A stretch of DNA of 64,000 nt from Betaproteobacteria bacterium UKL13-2 (lineage in GTDB: Bacteria; Pseudomonadota; Gammaproteobacteria; Burkholderiales; Usitatibacteraceae), in assembly GCA_001602455.1 (NCBI GenBank), contig CP012157.1, forward strand, positions 3,157,733 through 3,221,732. Direction: 5' to 3'. This document shows, in pieces, positions 1 through 7,769 of this stretch. The translations under genes were made by a program, and so were the position numbers. Below the pieces are notes generated by a model. The model saw nothing but the letters and a program-made list of their open reading frames with translations. It searched no databases and was not told where the DNA came from. Within the stretch, counting starts at the first letter, position 1. Every line of letters begins with the position of its first letter.

Positions 1-422
1 TGCCAGCAACGGCAAAATGGGCCGCACAGCAAGTCGGTATTAAAGATTTCTCTCTTACCCGCGTCGCCGATGTGGATATCAATCTTTCGCTTGGCACTTT
101 TTATTTAAAGCATGTGCTTGATGACCTAGGCCACCCGGTGCTCGCAACCGCTGCGTACAACGCAGGGCCTGGGCGTGCACGGCGCTGGCGAGCAAGCACC
201 CCCTTGGAAGGCGCGATTTATGCTGAATCTATCCCATTCAACGAGACCCGCGATTACGTCAAGAAAGTGATGCTGAACAAGTGGTATTACCAACACCGCC
301 TGAATGGAAAATCTCTCCCGTTATCCCAGTTGATGGGGAGCGTTCCGGCAAAAAATAGTGCCCGGATCGCTGCCGTCACAAGTGCGCCGTCTGTCCTACT
401 CACCTCGGCTGGTGGACGCTAG
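1..422 (+). CDS. Soluble lytic murein transglycosylase, C-terminal part (5' end outside window)
   Basis: The frame is open from the first bases of the window (codons from position 3) to TAG at 420-422, so the gene starts upstream. The visible ~139 residues hold the end of an SLT/goose-lysozyme-like catalytic domain: PATAKWAA near the left edge, then LGTFYLKHVL and the hallmark AAYNAGPGRARRW. Family knowledge: Slt70-type enzymes cleave the MurNAc-GlcNAc bond in periplasmic peptidoglycan to give 1,6-anhydromuropeptides. The catalytic Glu and the superhelical N-terminal domain lie outside the window. The next gene starts 12 nt downstream on the same strand. The slt / NDUFA9-like / GST / cca order is typical of Burkholderiales. 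Family assignment is firm; the exact paralogue is not. Confidence 0.9.
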   Translation, partial: PATAKWAAQQVGIKDFSLTRVADVDINLSLGTFYLKHVLDDLGHPVLATAAYNAGPGRARRWRASTPLEGAIYAESIPFNETRDYVKKVMLNKWYYQHRLNGKSLPLSQLMGSVPAKNSARIAAVTSAPSVLLTSAGGR

Positions 423-434
423 CGCCGGCATTAA

Positions 435-1409
435 ATGACGATGAAAAAAATACTTATCCTCGGCGGAAGTGGCTTTATTGGCAGTGCCGTTGCCGAAGCA
501 CTCACTAAGCGCGGCGCATTTGTCACCATCCCGACCCGTGATCGCGAACGCGCCAAACACTTGCTTTTGCTTCCGACCTGCGATGTCGTCAGCGCCCGCG
601 TGAGCGACCCTGATACGCTCGATGCACTGATTGGCGCTCACGATGTTGTCATTAACCTTGTCGGCATATTGCATGGTGACTTCGACGCAACACATGTCGC
701 CTTCCCCAAACTGGTGGCAAAGATTTGCGCACGGCATAGGATTGACCGGCTTATCCATATGAGCGCCATCGGCGCGGACACTAACGGTCCCAGCCAATAC
801 TTGCGATCTCGTGGCCGGGGAGAACGTGCAGTGTTAGAAGTGGCGGCAAAAAGCGGGCTGCCGATGACCATCTTCCGTCCCTCCGTTGTTTATGGTGCTA
901 ATGATCAATTCCTGAATATGTTTTTACGGCTCGTTAATTTGTTTCCGGTAATCCCGCTAGGGTCTCCACACGCGACATTCCAAGTTATATGGGTGGAAGA
1001 TGTTGCCCGCGCCATCGCAATGGCAATCGATATGCCGCAAACAGCGGGCAAAACATACCCGCTTGTCGGCCCCAAGGTCTATACGCTTCGCGAGCTCGTA
1101 GAGTTTGTCATTGCGCTTTCCGGCAAACGACGAGCCATTATTGGACTCGGCCCGTTGTTCACTAAACTACAGGCCATGACGTTCGAACATTTACCGGGCA
1201 AGCTCATGACGCGTGACAATGTGGCGTCGATGAGCATTCCAAACACCTCGCCCGAACCGTTCCCAGCCATCTTTGGCGCACCAGCCGATATGGAAAGTAC
1301 AGTTAGAAGCTACCTACAATCCGCGGGCGGACGCGCCCGCTACCCGTATTTTCGTGAATGGGTCGCCGCGCCTCCGAGCAAAATTGACACAGCAAAGCGC
1401 ACCGCATGA
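435..1409 (+). CDS. Complex I NDUFA9-like NAD(P)-binding SDR protein
   Basis: 324 aa. The N-terminus has the atypical-SDR nucleotide motif GGSGFIGS (residues 10-17). SAIGAD at ~110 and a YLRSR at ~122-126 replace the usual YxxxK, Arg standing in for Lys. FRPSVVYG at ~150 is the conserved substrate-proximal strand of the UDP-glucose epimerase/NDUFA9 branch. Family knowledge: these proteins bind NAD(P)H and are annotated as complex I NDUFA9-like or quinone-related, but the reaction is usually unknown. A second ATG two codons in (441) is an equally good start. The gene overlaps the downstream GST by 4 nt (ATGA), which implies translational coupling. Confidence 0.85.
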   Translation: MTMKKILILGGSGFIGSAVAEALTKRGAFVTIPTRDRERAKHLLLLPTCDVVSARVSDPDTLDALIGAHDVVINLVGILHGDFDATHVAFPKLVAKICARHRIDRLIHMSAIGADTNGPSQYLRSRGRGERAVLEVAAKSGLPMTIFRPSVVYGANDQFLNMFLRLVNLFPVIPLGSPHATFQVIWVEDVARAIAMAIDMPQTAGKTYPLVGPKVYTLRELVEFVIALSGKRRAIIGLGPLFTKLQAMTFEHLPGKLMTRDNVASMSIPNTSPEPFPAIFGAPADMESTVRSYLQSAGGRARYPYFREWVAAPPSKIDTAKRTA

Positions 1410-2098
1410 TTTCGCTCGTGATTGGCAACAAAAATTATTCATCTTGGTCCATGCGACCGTGGGTCCTACTCAAGGCGCTCGACATTCCATTCCAAGAGGT
1501 GATGCTGAAGTTTCATTCGCCTGAATGGGATCAACACATCGCCAACTATTCGCCGTCAAAACAGGTTCCCGTGTTGTGGGATGGTGAAGTCGGTAACAGT
1601 CACAGCATCTGCGTTTGGGAATCGAATGCGATTTACGAGTACTTGGCGGAACAATTTCCGACGCATGGGGTATGGCCACAAGACAAAATGGCGCGCACCC
1701 ACGCCCGCGCCATTGTTGCGGAAATGCACGCTGGCTTCAGGCCACTACGATTAGCGATGCCAATGAACATCCGATCGCGCTTCCCCGGCTTGGGCATGAA
1801 TGCCGATGTCGAAAAAAATATCAACCGACTCGAATCGCTTTGGCGCCAAGCGCGCATGCGCTTTGGTTCGCCTTCGGGAAGTGGCCCTTTTCTGTTTGGT
1901 GCCTTTTCTGCAGCGGATGCGATGTTCGCACCGGTTGTCATGCGCTTTATGACCTACACCCCCCCGCTAGCCGCTGATACGGAAGCGTATTGCACCGCCG
2001 TTCGCGCACACCCCGCCGTCGCGGCATGGATCATCGACGCGCTTGCTGAAAATGAGTTTGTTGCGGAAGACGAGCCATATGCATCATCGCCCGCATGA
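1406..2098 (+). CDS. Glutathione S-transferase family protein
   Basis: 230 aa. The thioredoxin-like N-terminal domain begins ISLVIGNKNYSSWSMRPW, the N-(Y)SSWS-RPW pattern of a bacterial GST clade with Ser at the active site, followed by SPSKQVPVLWDG (glutathione-binding cis-Pro loop) and ESNAIYEYLAE (ES motif binding the gamma-Glu of GSH). The C-terminal helical domain runs from ~95 to the end. Family knowledge: cytosolic GSH conjugation or peroxide detoxification; the substrate cannot be read from sequence. Its ATG overlaps the stop of the upstream SDR gene. The 119 nt to cca may carry that gene's own promoter. Confidence 0.9.
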   Translation: MISLVIGNKNYSSWSMRPWVLLKALDIPFQEVMLKFHSPEWDQHIANYSPSKQVPVLWDGEVGNSHSICVWESNAIYEYLAEQFPTHGVWPQDKMARTHARAIVAEMHAGFRPLRLAMPMNIRSRFPGLGMNADVEKNINRLESLWRQARMRFGSPSGSGPFLFGAFSAADAMFAPVVMRFMTYTPPLAADTEAYCTAVRAHPAVAAWIIDALAENEFVAEDEPYASSPA

Positions 2099-2217
2099 AT
2101 GCGTCGTGGAATCGCCGCAAAAACATCGGGATCAAGCGACAAAATCGCGCATCGCATAGCGTCTTCTAACGGTAGTCTTCAGTCAATTTCGGGCAACCTT
2201 AGGCACATAATAGAGGC

Positions 2218-3444
2218 ATGAAGATCTACGCTGTCGGCGGCGCTGTCCGTGACGAAATACTTGGGCTAAAAGTAACCGATCGAGACTATGTGGTCGTCGG
2301 CGCAACCCCGCACGAAATGATTGAAGCGGGCTACAAGCCGGTTGGCTCAGATTTTCCGGTCTTCCTCCACCCCGAGACACATGAGGAATATGCGCTGGCG
2401 CGGACTGAGCGCAAAGTGGCGCCCGGCTATAAAGGCTTTTCCTTCCACGCTTCACCGACCGTGACCCTCGAAGAAGATTTGGGGCGCCGTGATCTGACGA
2501 TCAACGCGATGGCAAAGGATGCGCATGGTCACGTGGTCGATCCCCACGGTGGGCAGGCAGACCTCAACCATAAACTACTGCGCCACGTCGGCGACGCCTT
2601 CCGAGAAGATCCCGTACGCATTTTGCGGACGGCGAGATTCGCCGCTCGCTTTGCTCGGCTTGGATTTAGCGTTGCCTCGGAGACGATCGACTTGATGCGG
2701 CAAATGGTCGATTCGGGTGAAGTCGATGCACTGGTACCGGAGCGGGTTTGGCAAGAAATTTCACGGGGCCTGCTAGAGGCCACACCGTCGACCATGTTCC
2801 ACGTTCTGCGTGACTGCGGTGCACTTGCCCGCATCGCACCTGAGGTCGACCGACTTTGGGGGGTCCCGCAGTCACGCGCGTCCCACCCAGAAATTGACAC
2901 CGGCGTACACGTCATGATGGTTCTTGATTTCGCCGCGCAAATTCACGCGAGCTTGGCCGTGCGGTTTGCCGCTCTTACCCACGATCTCGGTAAAGCGATG
3001 ACGCCATTGCAATATCTTCCACGGCATCCAAACCATGAAGCGAGAAGCGTTGCGTTATTACAAGCAATGTGTGAGCGCTTAACAGTGCCGGCCGAGTGTC
3101 GCGATCTCGGCGTGGCAGTCGCGAAGTGGCATGGTGAGATTCACAATGCGCTGAGGCTATCAGCAGCGCAGCTTCTTGCCTTACTCGATGGCTGCGATGC
3201 GCTAAGGCGTCCGTCTCGATTCGACGACATATTGCTCGCGGCAGTCTGCGACCACCACGGTCGATTGGGATTTTCTGACGTCGGATATCCGTCTCAAGCC
3301 TATCTAAAGGCGGCGCTTGAGCGCCTACAATCGATCGATTTTGGCGCGATCGCCCTAAAGCATCCAAACGATATCGCTGAGGCCATCGCAGAATCTAAAC
3401 AACACGCATTGCAACAATTCATTGATGAGGAAAAACAGAAATGA
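2218..3444 (+). CDS. cca: Multifunctional CCA-adding tRNA nucleotidyltransferase
   Basis: 408 aa, the length expected for the gammaproteobacterial/betaproteobacterial bifunctional enzyme. Residues 1-30 give VGGAVRD followed by TDRDYVVVG, the class II nucleotidyltransferase Asp pair. RRDLTINAMA (~84) and RILRTARFAARF (~130) are the conserved head/neck motifs. A C-terminal HD domain is visible as ALTHDLGKAMTP (~253) with H and D ligands. Family knowledge: adds and repairs the 3' CCA of tRNAs; the HD domain gives 2',3'-cyclic phosphodiesterase and phosphatase activities. The last 4 nt overlap the start of the next gene. Confidence 0.96.
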   Translation: MKIYAVGGAVRDEILGLKVTDRDYVVVGATPHEMIEAGYKPVGSDFPVFLHPETHEEYALARTERKVAPGYKGFSFHASPTVTLEEDLGRRDLTINAMAKDAHGHVVDPHGGQADLNHKLLRHVGDAFREDPVRILRTARFAARFARLGFSVASETIDLMRQMVDSGEVDALVPERVWQEISRGLLEATPSTMFHVLRDCGALARIAPEVDRLWGVPQSRASHPEIDTGVHVMMVLDFAAQIHASLAVRFAALTHDLGKAMTPLQYLPRHPNHEARSVALLQAMCERLTVPAECRDLGVAVAKWHGEIHNALRLSAAQLLALLDGCDALRRPSRFDDILLAAVCDHHGRLGFSDVGYPSQAYLKAALERLQSIDFGAIALKHPNDIAEAIAESKQHALQQFIDEEKQK

Positions 3445-4415
3445 CCAAAGCAATACGCATTCACGAACACGGCGGTCCAGAAGTTTTGAAGTGGGAGGAT
3501 GTCGACGTCGGTTCACCCGGGCCTGGCGAAGTACGCCTCAAGACCACTGCGGCTGGACTGAACTTCATCGACACCTATCATCGAATCGGGATGTATAAAG
3601 TCGCGCTTCCTGCCGTGATCGGCCGTGAAGGGGCGGGGGTGGTGGTCGATATCGGTGCGAACGTGAATGACATCGCCATCGGCGACCGGATTGCGTACGC
3701 CTCGTCGCCGATGGGTGCGTATGCTGAGGAACGGCTGATGCCCGCTGATCGCGTGGTCAAAATTCCGAATGACATCACTGACCAACAAGCGGCCTCAATG
3801 ATGCTCAAAGGGATGACCGCACAGTATTTGTTGCGTCGAACCTACCCGGTAAAGCCAGGCGATGTGATCCTGTCTCAGGCTGCCGCGGGTGGTGTTGGCC
3901 TGATTCTGGGGCAGTGGGCAAAACACTTGGGCGCAACCGTAATTGGTACCGTTGGCTCAGATGAAAAAATTGCCATCGCGAAAGCACATGGCTGCGACCA
4001 TGTCATCAACTACCGTACCGAAAATTTTGTGGCGCGGGTGGCCGAAATCACCAATGGCAAAAAATGCCAAGTGGTGTACGACGGCGTCGGTAACGACACG
4101 TTCTTGCAGTCGCTAGATTGCCTGGCGCCACTGGGTATGATGGTTTCTTTTGGGGCGGCGTCTGGTGCAGTCAAGCCGTTTTACATCGGTGAACTTGCGA
4201 GCAAAGGCTCGTTGTTCCTGACGCGACCAACACTCGACACCTACACGGCTAAACGCGAAGATGTGCTCAAGATGACAAGCGAATTGTTTGACGTTGTGGC
4301 GAGTGGCATCGTCAAAATCGAGGTCAACCAGACCTATGCCTTATGCGATGCGGCACTGGCGCATCGTGATTTGGAAGCCCGTAGAACCACTGGTTCTACA
4401 GTGCTGATACCATAA
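3441..4415 (+). CDS. NADPH:quinone oxidoreductase (zinc-independent MDR, Qor-like)
   Basis: 324 aa. GroES-like N-terminal domain with LNFIDTYHRIGMY (~40) and IGREGAGVV, no zinc-ligand Cys cluster. The Rossmann motif is AAAGGVGLILGQWAKHLGA at ~150. C-terminal HRDLEARRTTGSTVLIP is the canonical end of quinone oxidoreductase/zeta-crystallin-type enzymes. Family knowledge: NADPH-dependent one-electron quinone or enone reduction in the cytosol. The start ATG overlaps the cca stop (ATGA), so the two are probably co-transcribed. Physiological substrate unknown. Confidence 0.92.
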   Translation: MTKAIRIHEHGGPEVLKWEDVDVGSPGPGEVRLKTTAAGLNFIDTYHRIGMYKVALPAVIGREGAGVVVDIGANVNDIAIGDRIAYASSPMGAYAEERLMPADRVVKIPNDITDQQAASMMLKGMTAQYLLRRTYPVKPGDVILSQAAAGGVGLILGQWAKHLGATVIGTVGSDEKIAIAKAHGCDHVINYRTENFVARVAEITNGKKCQVVYDGVGNDTFLQSLDCLAPLGMMVSFGAASGAVKPFYIGELASKGSLFLTRPTLDTYTAKREDVLKMTSELFDVVASGIVKIEVNQTYALCDAALAHRDLEARRTTGSTVLIP

Positions 4416-4501
4416 CGCTGGGGGCGTAAGGTGACACCAAGTTTTATCTGCGGCAAGACGGTGACCTGCGTACTTTTTCAACAAAGCAATGAGGAAACAA
4501 C

Positions 4502-5470
4502 ATGATTCGTAAAGTTCTCACCGCCGCACTCGCGGCTTCGGTTTTAGTGGCGGGTACGGCATCGGCCCAAAGCTTCCCGAACAAACCCATCAAGTTAATC
4601 GTGCCATTCGCGCCGGCCGGGACGACTGATATCGTCGCACGGATCGTCGCTGACCAGCTTGGCAAGGAACTCGGGCAACCGGTCATTGTGGAAAACCGCG
4701 CAGGCGGCGGCGGCTCAATTGGCGCGAACGAAGTAGCGAAGGCCGCGCCCGACGGCTACACCATCGGGGTCGCGACTGTTTCCACCATGGCGGTTAACCC
4801 TGCGGCAAACCCAAAGATTCCCTACAACAACCTCACTGATTTCATCCCAGTCACTAACTTGGCGGCAGTTCCCAACCTGTTAGCGATCAACCCATCCGTT
4901 CCTGCGAAAGACATGAAGGAATTTGTCGAACTGCTCAAGAAGAATCCAACCAAGTACAGCTTTGCGACGTCCGGAACGGCGGGCATCGGTCATATGATGG
5001 GCGAGCTATTCTTGACCGCCACCAACACGGACATGGTTCATATTCCTTACAAAGGCGCGGGACCGGCCGTGCTTGACGTAATCGGCGGCCAAGTCCCGGT
5101 CTTGTTTGACAATATGCCATCGTCGAAAGCGCATATCGAGGCCGGCAAGTTGCGGCTGATCGCCGTCGCCGCGCCAACGCGACTCCCGTACTTTCCGAAT
5201 ACGCCAACCTTTGCTGAACTGAAGATGCCGGAAGTAAATGATCCTGCATGGTATGGGCTGGTAGTACCGGCGAAGACGCCAAAAGATATTGTGGACAAGA
5301 TCAACGCCGCTGCGGTCAAAGCGGTCAATAACCCCGCCGTAAAAGAAAAGCTAGCGCAGCAAGGCGCCGATCCAGTCGGAAACACACCTGCGCAATTTGC
5401 GGCACAGATCAAAGTTGAGTTTGAAAAAATGAAGGCCTTGGTCATCAAGAAAAACATCAAACTCGACTGA
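4502..5470 (+). CDS. Bug family tripartite tricarboxylate transporter substrate-binding protein
   Basis: 322 aa. A Sec signal peptide (MIRKVL, hydrophobic core to TASAQ at ~23) precedes FPNKPIKLIVPFAPAGTTD, the diagnostic N-terminus of Bug/TctC receptors, and the PDGYTIG and IPYKGAGPA signatures further on. Family knowledge: periplasmic binding proteins for carboxylates, amides or vitamins, feeding TctAB permeases. No tctA or tctB lies nearby, so this is one of the orphan Bug receptors that betaproteobacteria carry in numbers. GAGGAAACA directly upstream of the ATG supplies the ribosome binding site. Ligand unknown. Confidence 0.93.
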   Translation: MIRKVLTAALAASVLVAGTASAQSFPNKPIKLIVPFAPAGTTDIVARIVADQLGKELGQPVIVENRAGGGGSIGANEVAKAAPDGYTIGVATVSTMAVNPAANPKIPYNNLTDFIPVTNLAAVPNLLAINPSVPAKDMKEFVELLKKNPTKYSFATSGTAGIGHMMGELFLTATNTDMVHIPYKGAGPAVLDVIGGQVPVLFDNMPSSKAHIEAGKLRLIAVAAPTRLPYFPNTPTFAELKMPEVNDPAWYGLVVPAKTPKDIVDKINAAAVKAVNNPAVKEKLAQQGADPVGNTPAQFAAQIKVEFEKMKALVIKKNIKLD

Positions 5471-5591
5471 TCCACAAGCGCCGCCGCCAACGGCCAAGGC
5501 CAGCTCATCGCGCCGGCCTTGGCTCGATTGGATGCGTTCAGCAAGGCGCTGACGGGCGAAACAATAAACAGCAGGACGCAATCGGGAAAAG

Positions 5592-5622
5592 GCGAGTCGG
5601 CGAAAGCCCGCTCGCTTTTTTT
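5592..5622 (+). terminator. Rho-independent terminator after the Bug gene
   Basis: GCGAG pairs with CTCGC around an inner GGC-GAAA-GCC stem-loop, followed by seven T (5616-5622). It lies between the convergent Bug (+) and S10 peptidase (-) genes and fits termination of the plus-strand transcript. Confidence 0.75.
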
Positions 5623-5642
5623 GACAAACGAATTATCCGCAA

Positions 5643-7145
5643 CTATTCAAGCGCTGTTTTGGCGAACCTTCGCATATCCACCGCCATCTTGCTGAGCGAT
5701 GGCGCGTGCACATACATCATGTGCCCCGCTTCGTAATAGTGCTGCGAAATGTTTTTTGTCAGGGGCGCATCCAACGACAGGTGATTAAACGTGTAGTCAG
5801 ACGCAAAGTGTGGCGTTGCCATGTCGTAGTAGCCATTCGCGACGTACACCTTCAGGTGCGGGTTGGTGTTCATCGCACGCCGCAGCGTTTCGCCGACATT
5901 GACATAGCGATTAGCGAAATCCTTCCAACCCCAAGTCAGGTAGAGCGCTGACAACACGCGATAGTCCAAATCCGTTTCGAACTTCAACGTGCGTCGAACA
6001 TAGTCGTTTAGCGTGGTTGCAAACGCGCCGCCAATGGCTGCATGGGCAGGGTCGAATTCAAACTGCTCGCCTGCGCTGTCTCGATCCCGCGCAGTGAAGC
6101 GGCTGTCAAGCCGACCGACTGTCCTGCCGTCGTCGCGCAGCAACTCCTTGCAGAATCGGTGGATATGTACTCGTAACTTGGTCGATTTCACATACGCCAC
6201 CGACAGGCCCGTATACCGAGCGACCTTTTGGGCCATGGCGTCGAATTCCTTGGCGGAGAGTTTGTCACCCTGAAACAACGCATTTGCGTACTCAGAAGCG
6301 GCAAATTTCTCTACCTCGCTGACTAACGCGCTCAGGGACTTTTTCTGTAAGTCTGCCGGTAGTTTCTTGTGTATCCATGCCGTCGCCGCGTAGGTGGGCA
6401 AGTAGACGACAGGTGGAAGATCGTTGCCGTGGTCAAAACGGATCGTCTGAAAATCGAGCGCGACAGAAATCAAATAAAGGCCGTTGATGTACATCCCGTA
6501 CTTATCCTGGAGCAGACCCGCCAAACCGCACGCACGCGTCGTCCCGTAGCTCTCGCCTGCGAGGAACTTCGGGCTTGCCCAGCGCTCGTTACGAGACACA
6601 TAAAGTCGAATAAATGCACCAACGCTTTCAAGATCCCGCTGGTACTCGTGGTATTCCTTGGTCTTTTCGCCTTCCACCATTCGCGAGTAACCGGTGCCGA
6701 CGGGGTCAATAAACACCAAATCAGCATCCGACAGCATTGAATAATCGTTATCGATCAAACGGTACGGCGGTGGCCCTGCGTGCCCCTCGCGATCCAACTC
6801 GACACGTTTGGGGCCCAATAGCCCCAAGTGCAGCCAGACCGAACTCGAACCTGGGCCACCGTTGAAACAGAACATGATGGGACGGTCAGCCGGGTTCGTG
6901 GTGCTATCTTTGACATAAGCGGTGAAAAACATCGCGGACTTCGCCTTTTGGCCAAGATGTTCGCCGTCTTTGTCGTGCTCTTCGCGCATCACCCACGTCC
7001 CGCAAGTGACAGTGTAGGCCACCGATTTGCCGTTGATGCGGGTTTTGTGCCGGGAAACCGCGACTTCGTCCTTGATGTCCATCCGTTCGGGGCTTGGTTG
7101 AGCACTATTTTCGGCCGTGCCAGGCGCTTTTTTGTCAGTTTGCAT
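5643..7145 (-). CDS. Peptidase S10 family serine carboxypeptidase
   Basis: 500 aa. Catalytic motifs of the S10 alpha/beta hydrolases are present: NGGPGSSS (95-102, oxyanion region), GESYGT with nucleophile Ser199, ANGYYDMATP with the probable catalytic Asp441, and GHMMYVH with His475. Family knowledge: exopeptidases removing C-terminal residues, usually with an acidic pH optimum and secreted or vacuolar in eukaryotes. The N-terminus is polar (MQTDKKAPGTAEN) and shows no signal peptide, so the protein is predicted cytoplasmic unless another start or export route exists. It is divergent from the L31 gene and monocistronic. Substrate unknown. Confidence 0.9.
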   Translation of the reverse strand: MQTDKKAPGTAENSAQPSPERMDIKDEVAVSRHKTRINGKSVAYTVTCGTWVMREEHDKDGEHLGQKAKSAMFFTAYVKDSTTNPADRPIMFCFNGGPGSSSVWLHLGLLGPKRVELDREGHAGPPPYRLIDNDYSMLSDADLVFIDPVGTGYSRMVEGEKTKEYHEYQRDLESVGAFIRLYVSRNERWASPKFLAGESYGTTRACGLAGLLQDKYGMYINGLYLISVALDFQTIRFDHGNDLPPVVYLPTYAATAWIHKKLPADLQKKSLSALVSEVEKFAASEYANALFQGDKLSAKEFDAMAQKVARYTGLSVAYVKSTKLRVHIHRFCKELLRDDGRTVGRLDSRFTARDRDSAGEQFEFDPAHAAIGGAFATTLNDYVRRTLKFETDLDYRVLSALYLTWGWKDFANRYVNVGETLRRAMNTNPHLKVYVANGYYDMATPHFASDYTFNHLSLDAPLTKNISQHYYEAGHMMYVHAPSLSKMAVDMRRFAKTALE

Positions 7146-7170
7146 CGAGTAACTTTAGCAGGCTAAGCTG

Positions 7171-7199
7171 TTGCTTTGGTGGACTTTTTTATGCATAAT
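7171..7199 (+). promoter_or_regulatory. Candidate sigma-70 promoter for the L31 gene
   Basis: TTGCTT (7171-7176) and CATAAT (7194-7199) are separated by 17 bp, 79 nt upstream of the L31 start, in the divergent space with the S10 gene. Sequence match only. Confidence 0.45.
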
Positions 7200-7277
7200 T
7201 GCGGGTTCCCATCACACTTGTTCGCATAGAGGTTCACACGGCGTGTACCCTTTACGAAAAGAAAGGCATGCAAAACC

Positions 7278-7541
7278 ATGAAAGCCAGTATTCACCCATC
7301 TTATAACGAAGTCATCTTCTTTGACTCGTCGTGTGATTTCAAATTTTTGACCAAAACGACCGCCGACACCAAAGGTAAAGAAAAAATGAAGTGGACCGAC
7401 GGTCAGGAGTATCCGGTCATCCGTATTGAGATTTCATCAGAGTCACATCCGTTCTATACCGGCAAGCACAAAATCATGGATACCGCCGGTCGTATCGACA
7501 AGTTCAAGCAGCGCTATTCGAAGACCAGCGCGGGCAAGTAA
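7278..7541 (+). CDS. rpmE2: 50S ribosomal protein L31 type B
   Basis: 87 aa, the type B length. The sequence opens [18 protein letters not shown] and contains [22 protein letters not shown], the L31B signature, while the zinc-binding CxxC of type A is absent. Family knowledge: a large-subunit protein at the subunit bridge; the zinc-free paralogue often replaces L31A during zinc limitation, frequently under Zur control. No convincing Zur box was identified by eye in the 132-nt upstream gap. It is followed by a strong terminator, so it is probably monocistronic. Whether a type A copy exists elsewhere cannot be seen here. Confidence 0.96.
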   Translation: MKASIHPSYNEVIFFDSSCDFKFLTKTTADTKGKEKMKWTDGQEYPVIRIEISSESHPFYTGKHKIMDTAGRIDKFKQRYSKTSAGK

Positions 7542-7572
7542 TCGATACCAAACGTATCAGCGCCGCACAGCA

Positions 7573-7597
7573 AAAGGCAACCGCGAGGTTGCTTTTT
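7573..7597 (+). terminator. Rho-independent terminator of rpmE2
   Basis: A perfect GCAACC-GCGA-GGTTGC hairpin (7577-7592) is followed by TTTTT. It lies 35 nt downstream of the L31 stop. Confidence 0.88.
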
Positions 7598-7688
7598 GCT
7601 TTTTACCGTTTGCTTTTTACCGTTTGCTTTTTGCCATTTGCTCTTTGCCATGTGCTTTTTTCTTTTTTCCGTTTGCCGTTTGTCTTTT
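7591..7688. repeat. T-rich degenerate tandem repeat
   Basis: About seven imperfect units built on TTTGCTTTTTACCG (12-14 bp), including variants TTTGCTTTTTGCCA and TTTGCTCTTTGCCA. They run from the L31 terminator toward the GT39 gene. The plus strand is pyrimidine-rich and the minus strand purine-rich. No gene is visible in the 228 nt between the two genes. Confidence 0.75.
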
Positions 7689-7769
7689 CTGCGTTCCAAT
7701 CAGTGCGGCACTCATCGTCGCCGTCCATACGCTCAAGCGTAGAATCACGCCACCGCAACCCACATTTTC

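Noticed and set aside
7142-7277. Zur box upstream of the type B L31 gene
   Set aside because: No convincing AT-rich Zur palindrome was recognised; only a sigma-70-like promoter was supported.
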